Shown here in pieces: positions 22,746-30,825 of a stretch of DNA of 35,139 nt (the first letter of the stretch is position 1; each line of letters starts with the position of its first letter). The position numbers and the translations under genes were made by a program. The DNA comes from Caulobacteraceae bacterium. GTDB taxonomy: Bacteria > Pseudomonadota > Alphaproteobacteria > Caulobacterales > Caulobacteraceae. The stretch covers positions 1 through 35,139 of the forward strand of contig CANJLQ010000022.1 of NCBI GenBank assembly GCA_947475735.1, read 5' to 3'. The notes under the pieces were generated by a model. The model saw only the letters and a program-made list of their open reading frames with translations. It did not search any database and was not told the origin of the DNA.

Positions 22746-24128
22746 ATGGCCGGCCCCGGAATGGAGACCCCGAACGAGCTGATGGTGGTGTTTTCCAACA
22801 CCGTCACCGCCGGCTTCGACGCCCTGTCCGGGTCGGTCAACGGCGTCTTCGGTCTGCTGATCGCGCTCGTCGTGGCGCTGACAGGGATCCAGTGGGCGCT
22901 CTCGCCCAATCGCGAGGTCCTGGCGTCCGGCTTCGGAAAGGTCCTGCTGATCGGCGCCTTCGCCTGGATCATCAACGACTGGCAGGCCCTGTCCGAGACC
23001 ATCTACGCCGGGTTTCTGGAGCTGGGTCTGACGGCGGGGGGAGGCTCCCTGTCGCGTGAGGAGTTCCTGAACCCCGGAGCGATCCTTCAGCAGGGCTGGG
23101 AGATCGTGAAGGCGCTGGGGGAAACGCCGGCGCCGGTCGAGAACCCGCTCGATGTCATGGGCAATATGGCCGACGCCCTGATCCTCGGCCTGGCGATGAT
23201 CGGCATCATGCTGGCCTTCGCCATTCTGGCCCTCCAGATCATCGTCTCCCTGCTGGAGTTCAAGATCGTCACCCTTGGCGGCTTCGTCCTCCTGCCATTC
23301 GGCATCTGGAACAAGACCGCCTTCCTGGCCGAACGGCCCCTCGGCTACGTCGTCTCCTCGGGGCTCAAGGTGCTCGCCCTGGCCATCGTCGTGTCCGGCG
23401 CGCGGACGATCTTCGACCAGCTGCAACCGTCCGCCAATCCCGACATCTATGAAGCCCTCACCATCCTGGTCGCCGCCCTGCTGCTGGCGATGCTGGCGAT
23501 CTTCATTCCCAACCTGGCCTCGGCCCTGGTGACCGGCGGCCCCGCCCTCGGGGCGGGTGCGGCCCTGACCGGCGGGCTCGCCGTCGCCGGGGCAGGGGCC
23601 CTCGTCGCCGGCGGCGCCGCGGGCGCGGGCGCCATGGCCGGACGGGCCGCGGCGGTCAGCGGGTCGTCGAGATCCGCCGCAGGGGCAACGTTTGCGGCGC
23701 GACCATCAGGAGGCGGACCTTCCTCGGGAGGCGCACCCTCGGGCGGCGGACCGCGGCCATCGCCGGGACCAGGACCTGGATCAGGGCCGGCCGGGCGCAC
23801 GCGAGATCCAGCGCCCTCTGGCGGCGACGCCGCGCCGACCTCGGGCGCTGCGGCGGCCCCGGGGTCTCCCACCCCAGCGCCGTCGAAGGAGCGGCCCCCT
23901 CAACCGAATTCGTCCGGTCCGCCTCCGGGCAAGGCCAGGACCCAGGCTGACACCCGCTCCTACCCGTCCCTGTCCGAGGACCGGCCGGTGGACGGGGGGG
24001 CGAAGGGGCGCGCCGCCGGCCGATCCGCCGCCCTCCAGGCCTTCTTCATCGCCAACTCCGGTCGCGCTCTCATGCCCGCCGGCGAGAACAGCGGCGCCCT
24101 CAAGCCCACCGTCAGAAACGAGGATTGA
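22746..24128 (+). CDS. trbL: TrbL/VirB6 polytopic channel protein
   Basis: A 460-residue inner-membrane protein. Several hydrophobic helices fall between about residues 30 and 260 (for example VFGLLIALVVALTGIQWAL, ILGLAMIGIMLAFAILALQIIV, AALLLAMLAIFIPNLASALV), with the TrbL-type LLEFKIVTLGGFVLLPFGIW loop. From about 265 to 300 it is glycine/alanine-rich, then follows a long proline/glycine/serine-rich tail (about 315-420). VirB6 proteins line the DNA path across the inner membrane; the disordered tail is common in the TrbL group. GGAG precedes ATG 22746. Confidence 0.92.
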   Translation: MAGPGMETPNELMVVFSNTVTAGFDALSGSVNGVFGLLIALVVALTGIQWALSPNREVLASGFGKVLLIGAFAWIINDWQALSETIYAGFLELGLTAGGGSLSREEFLNPGAILQQGWEIVKALGETPAPVENPLDVMGNMADALILGLAMIGIMLAFAILALQIIVSLLEFKIVTLGGFVLLPFGIWNKTAFLAERPLGYVVSSGLKVLALAIVVSGARTIFDQLQPSANPDIYEALTILVAALLLAMLAIFIPNLASALVTGGPALGAGAALTGGLAVAGAGALVAGGAAGAGAMAGRAAAVSGSSRSAAGATFAARPSGGGPSSGGAPSGGGPRPSPGPGPGSGPAGRTRDPAPSGGDAAPTSGAAAAPGSPTPAPSKERPPQPNSSGPPPGKARTQADTRSYPSLSEDRPVDGGAKGRAAGRSAALQAFFIANSGRALMPAGENSGALKPTVRNED

Positions 24129-24130
24129 GC

Positions 24131-24814
24131 ATGCATCCCTTCTTCAAGCCCAAGCGCGCCCTGACCGCGTCGCCCGAGGCCACCCCCTACCAGAGGGCGG
24201 GCCAGGTCTGGGACGACCGGATGGGTCTCTCTATCGCCCATGCCCGCAACTGGCGCCGCATCGCCCTGGCCAATCTCGCGCTGGCGGCCTTTCTCGGCGC
24301 CGGCTGGTGGGTCCAGGCCGATCGGGCGGTGGTCCGGCCCTTCGTCGTCGAGGTGTCCGACTGGGGGCAGACCCAGAGGATCACGGCCCTGGAGGGCCGG
24401 TACGAGCCGACCGAAGCCCAGACCGGCTACGCCCTCGCGCAATGGATCCGGGACGTTCGGTCGAAATCGATCGATCCGATCGTGATCCGGCAGAACTGGC
24501 TGCGCGCCTACGACCTTCTCACCCCGAAGGCCTCGGCCTTCCTCAACGACTGGGCCCAGGCCAACGACCCGTTCGCGGAGGCCGGCCGGGAAGCGGTCAA
24601 TGTCGAGGTGCTGAACGTGGTCCGCCGCAGCGATCGCACCTTCGACCTGCAATGGCGCGAGACCCGCTTCGTGAACGGCCAGCAGGCCGGGGCCGAGCGC
24701 TGGCGCGCCCTGATCACCGTCGCCCACCAGCCGCCGCGTAACGAGGCGGAGCTGATGCGCAATCCCCTTGGCCTCAAGATCGAGGATGTCTCATGGACCC
24801 CCGACGCTTCCTGA
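24131..24814 (+). CDS. trbF: TrbF/VirB8 assembly protein
   Basis: A 227-residue bitopic inner-membrane protein. A cytoplasmic N-terminus (with ATPYQRAGQVWDDRMG) leads to one membrane helix (about residues 42-60, IALANLALAAFLGAGWWVQA) and a periplasmic VirB8-like domain (RPFVVEVSDWGQTQRI, then IRQNWLRAYDLLTPKASAFLNDW). It nucleates the channel complex by contacting VirB9 and VirB10 homologues. ATG 24131 is chosen over TTG 24125 because GAGGA is about six bases upstream of the ATG. It overlaps trbG by 22 bases. Confidence 0.93.
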   Translation: MHPFFKPKRALTASPEATPYQRAGQVWDDRMGLSIAHARNWRRIALANLALAAFLGAGWWVQADRAVVRPFVVEVSDWGQTQRITALEGRYEPTEAQTGYALAQWIRDVRSKSIDPIVIRQNWLRAYDLLTPKASAFLNDWAQANDPFAEAGREAVNVEVLNVVRRSDRTFDLQWRETRFVNGQQAGAERWRALITVAHQPPRNEAELMRNPLGLKIEDVSWTPDAS

Positions 24815-25842
24815 GCGTGACCGCCCTTTCGGCCGCCGCCGCTCTCGCGCTCTCCGGCTGCGCCCTGCTGCGAGGGCCGGACGCCAACCCTATCCTTTTG
24901 TCCGAAGCGGTCACGCCCGAGGTCACGACACCCGACGTCGGGCCCGAGCCTGTCCTTCCGTCGGAGGCCGAGCCGTCTCAGCCTCCCGTCGAGCCGGGCT
25001 CGACGGCCCGACCCTACCTCGAGGCGGTCGCTCAGGCGGACCCTCCGCGCCGGCGTCGCGCCGAGACGCCGCCGCCGGAGACGCCGTCCGGACGCGTCGC
25101 AATCGCGGAAGCCAACCGGGTCGCCAGAGCCGCCTCCAGCGCCGACGGCTTCGTGGGCGGGGTCCAGGTGTTCGGCTGGTCCGACGGTCGGGTCTACGAG
25201 GTCTGGACCGCACCCCTGCGGGTCACCGCGCTCACCCTGGCACCGGGCGAGACGGTCACCGCCAAGGCGGCCGGGGATACGGTGCGCTGGCAGATCGGCG
25301 AGAGCCAGTCGGGCGCCGGCGCTTCCGCCCGGACCCATGTTCTGATCAAACCTTTGCAGGCGGGTCTGGAGACCAACCTCGTCCTGACCACCAGCCAGCG
25401 GGTCTATCTATTGACCCTGCGCAGCGGCGCCGCCGACGCCTTCAACGCCGCCATTGCCTGGGACTACGGCCTCGCCGCCCAGAGCCGCCCGGTCGTCGAT
25501 CCGCAGTCGGGCCTGCCGCCGCTCGACGTGCAGGCGGTGACGCCTCAGGGGCCCCTCGACGCACGCTACAGGATTGAGCCGCGAGGGCGGTCCCCGCGCT
25601 GGGCTCCGACTGCTGTCTTCAACGACGGCGCACGGACCTTCATCACCCTGTCGCCGGGAGCCTCGATCGATGAGGCGCCGGCCCTCTTTGTCCGGGCCGG
25701 CGAGGAACTCCAGCTGGTCAACTACCGGCAGGCCGACGGCGTCCTGATCGTCGACCGCCTGTTCGACGAGGCCGAACTTCGGCTCGGCGACCGTCGTCCG
25801 CAGATCGTCCGTATCCGTCGCATTCCGGGAGCCGCCCGATGA
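24793..25842 (+). CDS. trbG: TrbG/VirB9 outer-membrane complex protein with lipobox
   Basis: A 349-residue VirB9-type protein of the outer-membrane core complex. The N-terminus is a lipoprotein signal (ALALSGCALL, Cys23 as lipidation site), followed by a proline/glutamate-rich linker. The VirB9 fold runs from about residue 115: VYEVWTAPLRVTALTLAPGETVT, then RTHVLIKPLQAGLETNLVLTTSQRVYLLTLRS, ending VDRLFDEAELRLGDRRPQIVRIRR. In VirB systems the lipid is usually on a separate small VirB7, and IncP plasmids have TrbH; neither is seen here, so this protein may carry its own anchor. Overlaps trbI by ATGA. Confidence 0.93.
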   Translation: MDPRRFLSVTALSAAAALALSGCALLRGPDANPILLSEAVTPEVTTPDVGPEPVLPSEAEPSQPPVEPGSTARPYLEAVAQADPPRRRRAETPPPETPSGRVAIAEANRVARAASSADGFVGGVQVFGWSDGRVYEVWTAPLRVTALTLAPGETVTAKAAGDTVRWQIGESQSGAGASARTHVLIKPLQAGLETNLVLTTSQRVYLLTLRSGAADAFNAAIAWDYGLAAQSRPVVDPQSGLPPLDVQAVTPQGPLDARYRIEPRGRSPRWAPTAVFNDGARTFITLSPGASIDEAPALFVRAGEELQLVNYRQADGVLIVDRLFDEAELRLGDRRPQIVRIRRIPGAAR

Positions 25843-27020
25843 CCGATCCCAATCTCCTCCCCCCTGTCAGCCCTGGTGACGATGTCGCGCCGCCTCCCTC
25901 CACCCCGACAGCGACGCCCAAGGCGCCCCCGCCGCCCCTGATGGGCCGGGCGCCGCGGCCGGGCGCCGTGCGTATCCGCAAGCCCGTCGTCCAGGGCGCG
26001 GTGATGGTCGCCGCCCTTCTTGTGTCCGGCTCGCTCGCCTGGGCCTTCGTCGTCCAGCCGCAGATGACGCGTCAGGCCCGGGACGCCGCCGAGGCCGATG
26101 GCGCGAGCGAGGCGCGGGGGAGCGTTCGACCCTCGGAGCGGGTGACGGACCAGCCCGCGAGCTATGACCGGCTCGCCCAGGCGGACGCCTTGCCGGAGCG
26201 CCGAGCCGCCACACCGGGAGATGAACCTGCCGTCGCCTCGCCGCCGCCCGCACGCGTGCCGGCGCCGTCATACGCCGCGGCGCCCAGCGGGCCGCGACCG
26301 GCGGAGCAGGCGGCGGCGTCCGGGTTGTTCTTCGGAAGCCCGTCGAGCGGGGCCGCCGCTCCGGCTGGAGGCGGGCGATCGGATGCGCCGCCGTCCCCGG
26401 CGATGCGGGACTATGGCGCGATCTACAGTCCCCACGGCCTGCTGGCGCCGGTTTCCCCCTATGAGCTGAAGGCCGGCGCCATCATCCCGGGCGTCCTGCT
26501 GACGGCTGTGGACACCTCGCGTCCCGGCCCGGTCGTGGCCACGGTCAGCCAGAATGTGTTCGACTCCATCACCGGTCGCCATCTCGTCGTCCCGCAGGGG
26601 ACGCGCCTGATCGGACGCCATGAAGGCGAGAGCGCCCACGGCGACCGTCGGGCCTTCCTGGTCTGGGATCGGCTGATCCTTCCCAACGGCAAGAGCCTGA
26701 TCCTGTCCGAAGAACCGGGCGTGGACGCGCAGGGGGCAGTCGGCGTGCGGGGAGAGGTGGATCGTCGGCTTCTGCCGCTCGGCGTCGCGACTCTGTTCGC
26801 GGGCGCCATCACGACCCTGGGCGAACTGGCGCGCGGCGGATCCGAGGACCGGTCGTTCGCCGCCAGCGCGGGGAGCGCCGCCTCGATCGAGGCCTCCCAG
26901 GTCGGCGGACGGCTTGTTGATCGCGAGCTCGGGGTCCAGCCGACCATACGGGTCCGGGCGGGGGCTCCGGTCCGGGTGATGATCACCCGCGACCTCATTC
27001 TGGAGCCGTACCGCCGATGA
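25839..27020 (+). CDS. trbI: TrbI/VirB10 core-complex protein
   Basis: A 393-residue VirB10-type protein that spans the envelope. It has a proline-rich cytoplasmic N-terminus, one membrane helix (about residues 50-70, VVQGAVMVAALLVSGSLAWAFVV), a proline/alanine-rich periplasmic arm (about 120-185) and a C-terminal beta-barrel domain (from YELKAGAIIPGVLLTAVDTSRPG, with SITGRHLVVPQGTRLIGRHEG and a final VRAGAPVRVMITRDLILEPYR). It senses ATP use at the inner membrane and gates the outer-membrane pore. Both flanking joins are ATGA overlaps. Confidence 0.94.
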   Translation: MTDPNLLPPVSPGDDVAPPPSTPTATPKAPPPPLMGRAPRPGAVRIRKPVVQGAVMVAALLVSGSLAWAFVVQPQMTRQARDAAEADGASEARGSVRPSERVTDQPASYDRLAQADALPERRAATPGDEPAVASPPPARVPAPSYAAAPSGPRPAEQAAASGLFFGSPSSGAAAPAGGGRSDAPPSPAMRDYGAIYSPHGLLAPVSPYELKAGAIIPGVLLTAVDTSRPGPVVATVSQNVFDSITGRHLVVPQGTRLIGRHEGESAHGDRRAFLVWDRLILPNGKSLILSEEPGVDAQGAVGVRGEVDRRLLPLGVATLFAGAITTLGELARGGSEDRSFAASAGSAASIEASQVGGRLVDRELGVQPTIRVRAGAPVRVMITRDLILEPYRR

Positions 27021-27520
27021 CCCGTCTCCGTCGCCTTTTCGTGGCGGCCGTGGCGCCCGCCGTCGGTCTCCTCGCCATCGGCGCGATCGCCGCGCAGCGT
27101 CCAGCCGTCGCCCTGATCAATGAGAGCCCGAGCCTTCCCCGGGGCGTCTATTTCCGCACCGACGCCCCTGACATCGGGCGCGGCGCGGTGGTTGCCATTC
27201 GTCAGCCCGAGATCGTGCGGTTCTATCTCTCGCGCCAGGGGATGCCCGCCGAGGTGCGGCTGATCAAACGGGTTGTGGCTACGGGCGGCGACACGGTCTG
27301 TTCGGACGGCCGGTGGCTGATCGCGCCGATGCGCACCGTCCGCATCCACGCACGGGATCGCACAGGCGTCGCGCTTCCCGCCTGGCGAGGCTGCCGCAGG
27401 CTCGCCGCCGACGAACGACTGCTGCTCGGCGATACGCCGTCCAGCCTAGACAGCCGGTACTTCGGGCCGGTGAGGACCGCCCAGATCGAGGGCGTCTATC
27501 GGGAGCCCCTGACATGGTGA
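27017..27520 (+). CDS. traF: TraF-type S26 signal peptidase
   Basis: A 167-residue serine peptidase of family S26. One N-terminal membrane segment (residues 5-26) anchors it. The nucleophile lies in NESPSLPRGVY (Ser39 by alignment with the SxP motif), and the general-base lysine in RLIKRVVATGGD (Lys84). LLLGDTPSSLDSRYFGPV is the usual C-terminal box. In IncP plasmids TraF removes the pilin C-terminus and closes the chain into a circle, so TrbC is the likely substrate here. It overlaps trbI by four bases and the next gene by seven. Confidence 0.92.
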   Translation: MTRLRRLFVAAVAPAVGLLAIGAIAAQRPAVALINESPSLPRGVYFRTDAPDIGRGAVVAIRQPEIVRFYLSRQGMPAEVRLIKRVVATGGDTVCSDGRWLIAPMRTVRIHARDRTGVALPAWRGCRRLAADERLLLGDTPSSLDSRYFGPVRTAQIEGVYREPLTW

Positions 27521-28122
27521 GCCACCTGCTTCCCCTTGCCGCCGTCATCGCCCTCGCGGCGACGCCGGTCGCGGCCCAGACCCGCGTCGACTGGCGCCCG
27601 GCCGGCGGAGACCTGTTCGTGGGGGCTGTTCCGGAAGCACCCGCACCAGAGGCCGCTGGCCTCGAGGCCGTCCGTCTGGCGGACCTCGACCAGCCCTTCG
27701 CCGACGCCATCGCCGAAGCGGCCGACCGGCATGGTCTGGATCGCAAGCTGCTGCATGCCCTGGTCGTGGTGGAAAGCGCCTATCGCGCCCAGGCCTGCTC
27801 CCACGCCGGCGCCTGCGGCCTGACCCAGCTGATGCCGGGCACCGCCGCGGATCTCGGCGTGCGCGACCGCTTCGATCCCTATGAGAACCTGCGGGGCGGA
27901 GCCGACTATCTGGCCCGCCAGATCCTTCGCTTCGGCGACCTCCGCCTCGCCCTCGCGGCATACAACTCCGGTCCGGATCGGGTCGCCCGGCTGGGCCGGA
28001 TCCCGAACATCGCCGAGACCCAGAACTACGTCGTCTCGGTGATCAACTGCTACCTGGCGCTCACGGCGGGACGCGGGGTGCGATCGTCGCGGGAATGCGT
28101 CCCGGCGGAGGCCGGGCTGTGA
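27514..28122 (+). CDS. Lytic transglycosylase (VirB1/TrbN-like)
   Basis: A 202-residue exported peptidoglycan lyase. The signal peptide is residues 1-21 (MVSHLLPLAAVIALAATPVAA). The SLT domain is from about 60: catalytic Glu87 in VVVESAYR, then ACGLTQLMPGTAADLGV (100-116), DPYENLRGGADYLARQ and ALAAYNSGPDRV. It opens the cell wall for the mating channel. The two cysteine pairs (CSHAGAC and later cysteines) may form disulphides. ATG 27514 has GGGAG upstream and overlaps traF by seven bases. The stop is in a GTGA overlap with the next gene. Confidence 0.93.
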   Translation: MVSHLLPLAAVIALAATPVAAQTRVDWRPAGGDLFVGAVPEAPAPEAAGLEAVRLADLDQPFADAIAEAADRHGLDRKLLHALVVVESAYRAQACSHAGACGLTQLMPGTAADLGVRDRFDPYENLRGGADYLARQILRFGDLRLALAAYNSGPDRVARLGRIPNIAETQNYVVSVINCYLALTAGRGVRSSRECVPAEAGL

Positions 28123-28430
28123 CCTTCGCGACCGCCCCTCATGAAGGCGCGGAGGCGGCCGCCCCGTCTTCCCCGGAGACGCTCCTGACCCGCGCGGAGG
28201 CGTCCGTGTTCCTGGAGGGCAAGGGCATCCGGATGAAGCCGACGACCCTGGCGCGCGCCTATTCGACCGGGTCAGGCGGCCCGCCTTGCCGCCACATTCG
28301 CAACAAGCCCTATTATCCACTGGACCTGCTGGAGACCTGGGCCGAGGCCCAGATCACGGCGCCCGCCGCCTCATCCAGCGAGCGTCAGCGGCTGCGGCGG
28401 GAGGCCCGGCGCCGGGAGGCGACCTCATGA
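28119..28430 (+). CDS. Small excisionase-like DNA-binding protein
   Basis: A 103-residue protein if read from GTG 28119. That start overlaps the transglycosylase stop as GTGA and has GGAGG upstream; an in-frame ATG at 28095 is possible. The middle (LLTRAEASVFLEGKGIRMKPTTLARAYSTGSGGPPCRHIRNKPYYPLDLLETWAEAQ) has the winged-helix layout of excisionase and MerR-like proteins: a helix-turn-helix, a GGPP turn, then a strand with a tyrosine and a closing helix. It may regulate the element or assist excision. Family level is moderately sure. Confidence 0.65.
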   Translation: MTFATAPHEGAEAAAPSSPETLLTRAEASVFLEGKGIRMKPTTLARAYSTGSGGPPCRHIRNKPYYPLDLLETWAEAQITAPAASSSERQRLRREARRREATS

Positions 28431-28612
28431 CGCCCGACCGCCCCAGTCTCGAGACCCTGATGAACGACCCGACGGTCAGTTGTCCGCTCAAGGCCGTCCT
28501 GCTGGTCTGGTGGAGCCGGGATCCTGTGGACGCGGCCAACGATGCGGCGGCGCTCGCCTCTGTCATGGGGGATCGCGCGACGGCGCTTCTGGAAAAGCGT
28601 CATGGCCCATGA
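28427..28612 (+). CDS. Unknown 61-residue protein
   Basis: A short protein (SLETLMNDPTVSCPLKAVLL, then VWWSRDPVDAANDAAALASVM) with no recognised domain. It is helical and neutral with one cysteine. ATG 28427 overlaps the previous stop as ATGA and has GGGAGG about seven bases upstream, so translation is well supported. It overlaps the AlpA-like gene by 11 bases. The tight packing argues that it belongs to the same small regulatory group, perhaps as an accessory subunit. Confidence 0.65.
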   Translation: MTPDRPSLETLMNDPTVSCPLKAVLLVWWSRDPVDAANDAAALASVMGDRATALLEKRHGP

Positions 28613-28985
28613 CGAAGGGCTCGAGCGGTTCCTGGGCTGGCGGCAGGTCCGGGATCTGACGGGCCTCGGCCGCACGACCGCGTGGCGCATGCGTCAGGCC
28701 GGAGACTTTCCAGAGCCGGTGCCGATCTCACCCGGACGGGTGGCCTGGCGCGAGCGCGACATCGCCCGCTGGAACGAAAGCCGAGGGCCTACGACACCGG
28801 AACCCGAGCCGGCGGCCCGACCGATCAGGCCGCCGCCGCCCCGCCCTCGCGAGGACCACGTCATTGCGAATCCAAACGCAAAGCCGAACCCGTCCGTGGC
28901 ACTGAAAGGGAGCAAGACGAAGTCGCGCTCCCGGCGTCGAAGCGGGCCGGCCGTCGCGGAGGGCCAGCTTGGCTTCGACTTCTAG
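28602..28985 (+). CDS. AlpA-family phage-type regulator
   Basis: A 127-residue protein. The first 60 residues match the AlpA/excisionase fold: FLGWRQVRDLTGLGRTTAWRMRQAGDFPEPVPISPGRVAWRERDIARW, with the helix-turn-helix, the FPEPV turn and the wing ending in a WxExxI helix. The tail is unusual: a proline/arginine-rich basic linker followed by GQLGFDF, a QLxFDF-like end that resembles a clamp-binding peptide (inference). AlpA proteins activate integrase genes or aid excision. GGAAA lies upstream of ATG 28602. It is the last plus-strand gene before a convergent minus-strand gene. Confidence 0.8.
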   Translation: MAHDEGLERFLGWRQVRDLTGLGRTTAWRMRQAGDFPEPVPISPGRVAWRERDIARWNESRGPTTPEPEPAARPIRPPPPRPREDHVIANPNAKPNPSVALKGSKTKSRSRRRSGPAVAEGQLGFDF

Positions 28986-29007
28986 CGCCTTGTGGATCGT
29001 GCGGGAT

Positions 29008-29316
29008 TCAGCTCGCCCTGAGCGCCCTGATCCTGGCCTCGGATCGGGAGTGCCGCCGCACGCCGACCACATCGCCGATGCGCCAGGCCGTCGCGCCGAA
29101 AACCTCGTCGCCGGCGTGGGTGAGGATGCGGACGTCGCCCGAGAACGCAGCGCCTCGTTGGAGCAAACTGACGCGAGCACCGTGCAGATCGAGCTGGCGC
29201 AGCACCCCGGGCGCGGTCTGCCCCTGGCCGTACTCGATGACGCACTGTTCGGCGCACCGGCGGCGCACGAGAATGCGGCGATCAGGTCTGGCGACGGGAA
29301 AACTCATTCCCGTCAC
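29008..29316 (-). CDS. Degenerate PilZ-like protein
   Basis: A 102-residue protein whose layout follows PilZ domains: an N-terminal arginine cluster (RRILVRRRC), a beta-rich core (VLRQLDLHGARVSLLQRGAAFSGDVRIL) and a final FGATAWRIGDVVGVRRH strand pair. PilZ domains bind cyclic di-GMP through RxxxR and DxSxxG; here the second motif reads DLHGA, so binding may be lost. Starts at GTG 29316 or ATG 29307 are both possible and neither has a good ribosome binding site. It converges with the AlpA-like gene 22 bases away. The family call is moderate. Confidence 0.6.
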   Translation of the reverse strand: MTGMSFPVARPDRRILVRRRCAEQCVIEYGQGQTAPGVLRQLDLHGARVSLLQRGAAFSGDVRILTHAGDEVFGATAWRIGDVVGVRRHSRSEARIRALRAS

Positions 29317-29436
29317 ATAGTCCCGGGCGCTGAAGGCTCGTTTAAGCGTCGCCGTTAACGGCCGTGTTCACCCTGTTTTCGCGGCCGTCGGGGCTCAGCG
29401 GGGCCGGACTACGTGCCCGCCGACCGTAATCCCGCT

Positions 29437-30078
29437 ATGGCGATCCGAATGGCCCAATACAAACTCGTCCTCTTCGACTTCGACGGCGTGCTCGCCGACA
29501 GCGCGGCCTGGTTCATCGCCCAGCTGCCGAGCCTCGCCAAGGCCCATCGCTTCAGGGCTCCGGACGCTGCGGAGATCGAGCGGCTTCGGGGGCTGCCGAC
29601 CCGAGAGGTCGTCAAGGCGCTCGGCGTGTCGCCGCTTCGCCTTCCGGGGATCGCCGCCGATCTGCGCAAGCGAATGGCCCATGAGGCGCATCAGATCGCC
29701 CTCTTCGAAGGCGTCCCCGATCTTCTGCGGCGGCTGCACGACAGCGGCGTCCGGTCCGCTGTGGTCAGCTCCAACAGCGAGGAGAACGTCCGTGCGGTGC
29801 TCGGGCCGTCGGCGTCGTTGATCTCGGCCTTCAGTTGCGGCGCGTCGCTGTTCGGGAAGGGCGCGCGCTTCTCATCCCTGATCCGCAAACTGGACGTCGA
29901 ACCGGCCCGCGTCTGCGCCGTCGGCGACGAGGTGCGGGACATCGAAGCGGCGCACCAGGTTCATGTGGCCGCGATGGCCGTGTCCTGGGGATACGGCGCG
30001 GCTTCGGCTCTCAGCGCCGCCGTGCCGGACTATATGGTCCATACGTCAGCCGAGGCCGCCGCCATACTCTTGGCCTGA
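29437..30078 (+). CDS. HAD-superfamily hydrolase (phosphatase-like)
   Basis: A 213-residue HAD hydrolase of the phosphoglycolate-phosphatase type. Motif I is LFDFDGVLADS with two catalytic aspartates near the start, motif II is VVSSNS, motif III lysine is in FGKGARF, and motif IV is VCAVGDEVRDIEAA. A helical cap lies between motifs I and II (FIAQLPSLAKAHRF to DLRKRMAHEAHQIALFEGVPDLLRRL). The substrate cannot be told. ATG 29437 is chosen, with ATG 29449 and GTG 29413 as alternatives. There is no Shine-Dalgarno; CGTAAT lies six bases before the ATG. It stands alone in the cargo patch. Confidence 0.85.
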   Translation: MAIRMAQYKLVLFDFDGVLADSAAWFIAQLPSLAKAHRFRAPDAAEIERLRGLPTREVVKALGVSPLRLPGIAADLRKRMAHEAHQIALFEGVPDLLRRLHDSGVRSAVVSSNSEENVRAVLGPSASLISAFSCGASLFGKGARFSSLIRKLDVEPARVCAVGDEVRDIEAAHQVHVAAMAVSWGYGAASALSAAVPDYMVHTSAEAAAILLA

Positions 30079-30148
30079 GGATGGCTCACGAGCGCCGCGA
30101 CCTACCTGTCGGCCGCCCAGTGGGCTAGGATGACGCCGCCCGGTGCGG

Positions 30149-30201
30149 CTCACGCGCATGTCCAGGCTTCGGCTAAAGGCGTGAGCGCATGCAAATCTCA
30201 C
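30149..30201 (+). promoter_or_regulatory. Competing inverted repeats before the HEPN gene
   Basis: CTCACGC (30149-30155) is an exact inverted repeat of GCGTGAG (30179-30185), and the same GTGAG can instead pair with CTCAC at 30197-30201. The two hairpins exclude each other, and the middle arm lies next to the AAAGG site of the mini-ORF at 30189. This resembles a simple attenuator or translation switch, but no experimental analogue is known to me. Confidence 0.3.
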
Positions 30202-30266
30202 ATGTTCTCAACGCCCGGCGCACCCTCACCGACATCGCCCGGGCTCGAGCCGATGAAATCCTATGA
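30189..30266 (+). CDS. Upstream 25-residue mini-ORF (possible leader peptide)
   Basis: ATG 30189 opens a 25-codon frame (MQISHVLNARRTLTDIARAR, ending ADEIL) with AAAGG about nine bases upstream. Its stop lies 11-13 bases inside the HEPN gene, whose own start lacks a ribosome binding site. Such an overlap suits translational coupling. It may also be a chance frame. Confidence 0.35.
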   Translation: MQISHVLNARRTLTDIARARADEIL

Positions 30267-30771
30267 ACAAGCGCTTCTGCCCGACGAACGCTACCGGATC
30301 ATCATGATCGACGACCCCGAGACGGGTTTGCGGCCGATCACTTTCGAGGACCACTACGAAATGGTCGCCCGGCTTGGCCTGCAGACGGCGGTCCCTGAGG
30401 TGATCGAGCGCCTCTACGGTCGCGCCCTGCACGCCCTGCTCTACGGATGGTTTGACTACGAACTGATGGTGGTCGCCTGCGGACAGGCCCTCGCGACGGT
30501 GGAGTTCTCGCTCAAGACCCGCCTGGGCGCACCGGCGGCGAAGATGAGCGGCCTGAAGCCGAGGCTGGACTACGCGGTGAAGCTCGGCCTTCTGAGCGCT
30601 CCCCCGCCCAGCGCTTGGGGAGACGATCACGTCTTGCTGGCTTCGATCCGCAACGAGATCGCGCACGGCAGCGATCACGTCTATGCACCCGATATGGCGA
30701 AGGTCATCTTTGACCGATGCCGGGCGCTGATCGCCGAGCTCTATCCGACACCCATCGAACAACAGGTGTGA
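30253..30771 (+). CDS. HEPN-domain protein with RNxxxH motif
   Basis: A 172-residue all-helical protein. The second half contains FSLKTRLGAPAAKMSGLKPRLDYAV and then LASIRNEIAHGSDH, where Arg133-Asn134 and His138 form the Rx4H signature of HEPN ribonucleases. Many toxins and anti-phage effectors use this motif to cut RNA. The N-terminal 40 residues (YRIIMIDDPETGLRPITFEDHYEMV) are not part of a fold I know. ATG 30253 is chosen because the upstream frame from 30130 is low-complexity; a mini-ORF overlaps the start. No partner antitoxin is obvious beside it. The HEPN call is good; toxic activity is inference. Confidence 0.75.
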   Translation: MKSYEQALLPDERYRIIMIDDPETGLRPITFEDHYEMVARLGLQTAVPEVIERLYGRALHALLYGWFDYELMVVACGQALATVEFSLKTRLGAPAAKMSGLKPRLDYAVKLGLLSAPPPSAWGDDHVLLASIRNEIAHGSDHVYAPDMAKVIFDRCRALIAELYPTPIEQQV

Positions 30772-30825
30772 CGCCGGCGCAGACGGACCGTCCGCAAGCA
30801 CCAAATCGCTGCAGGCGTTCCGAGC

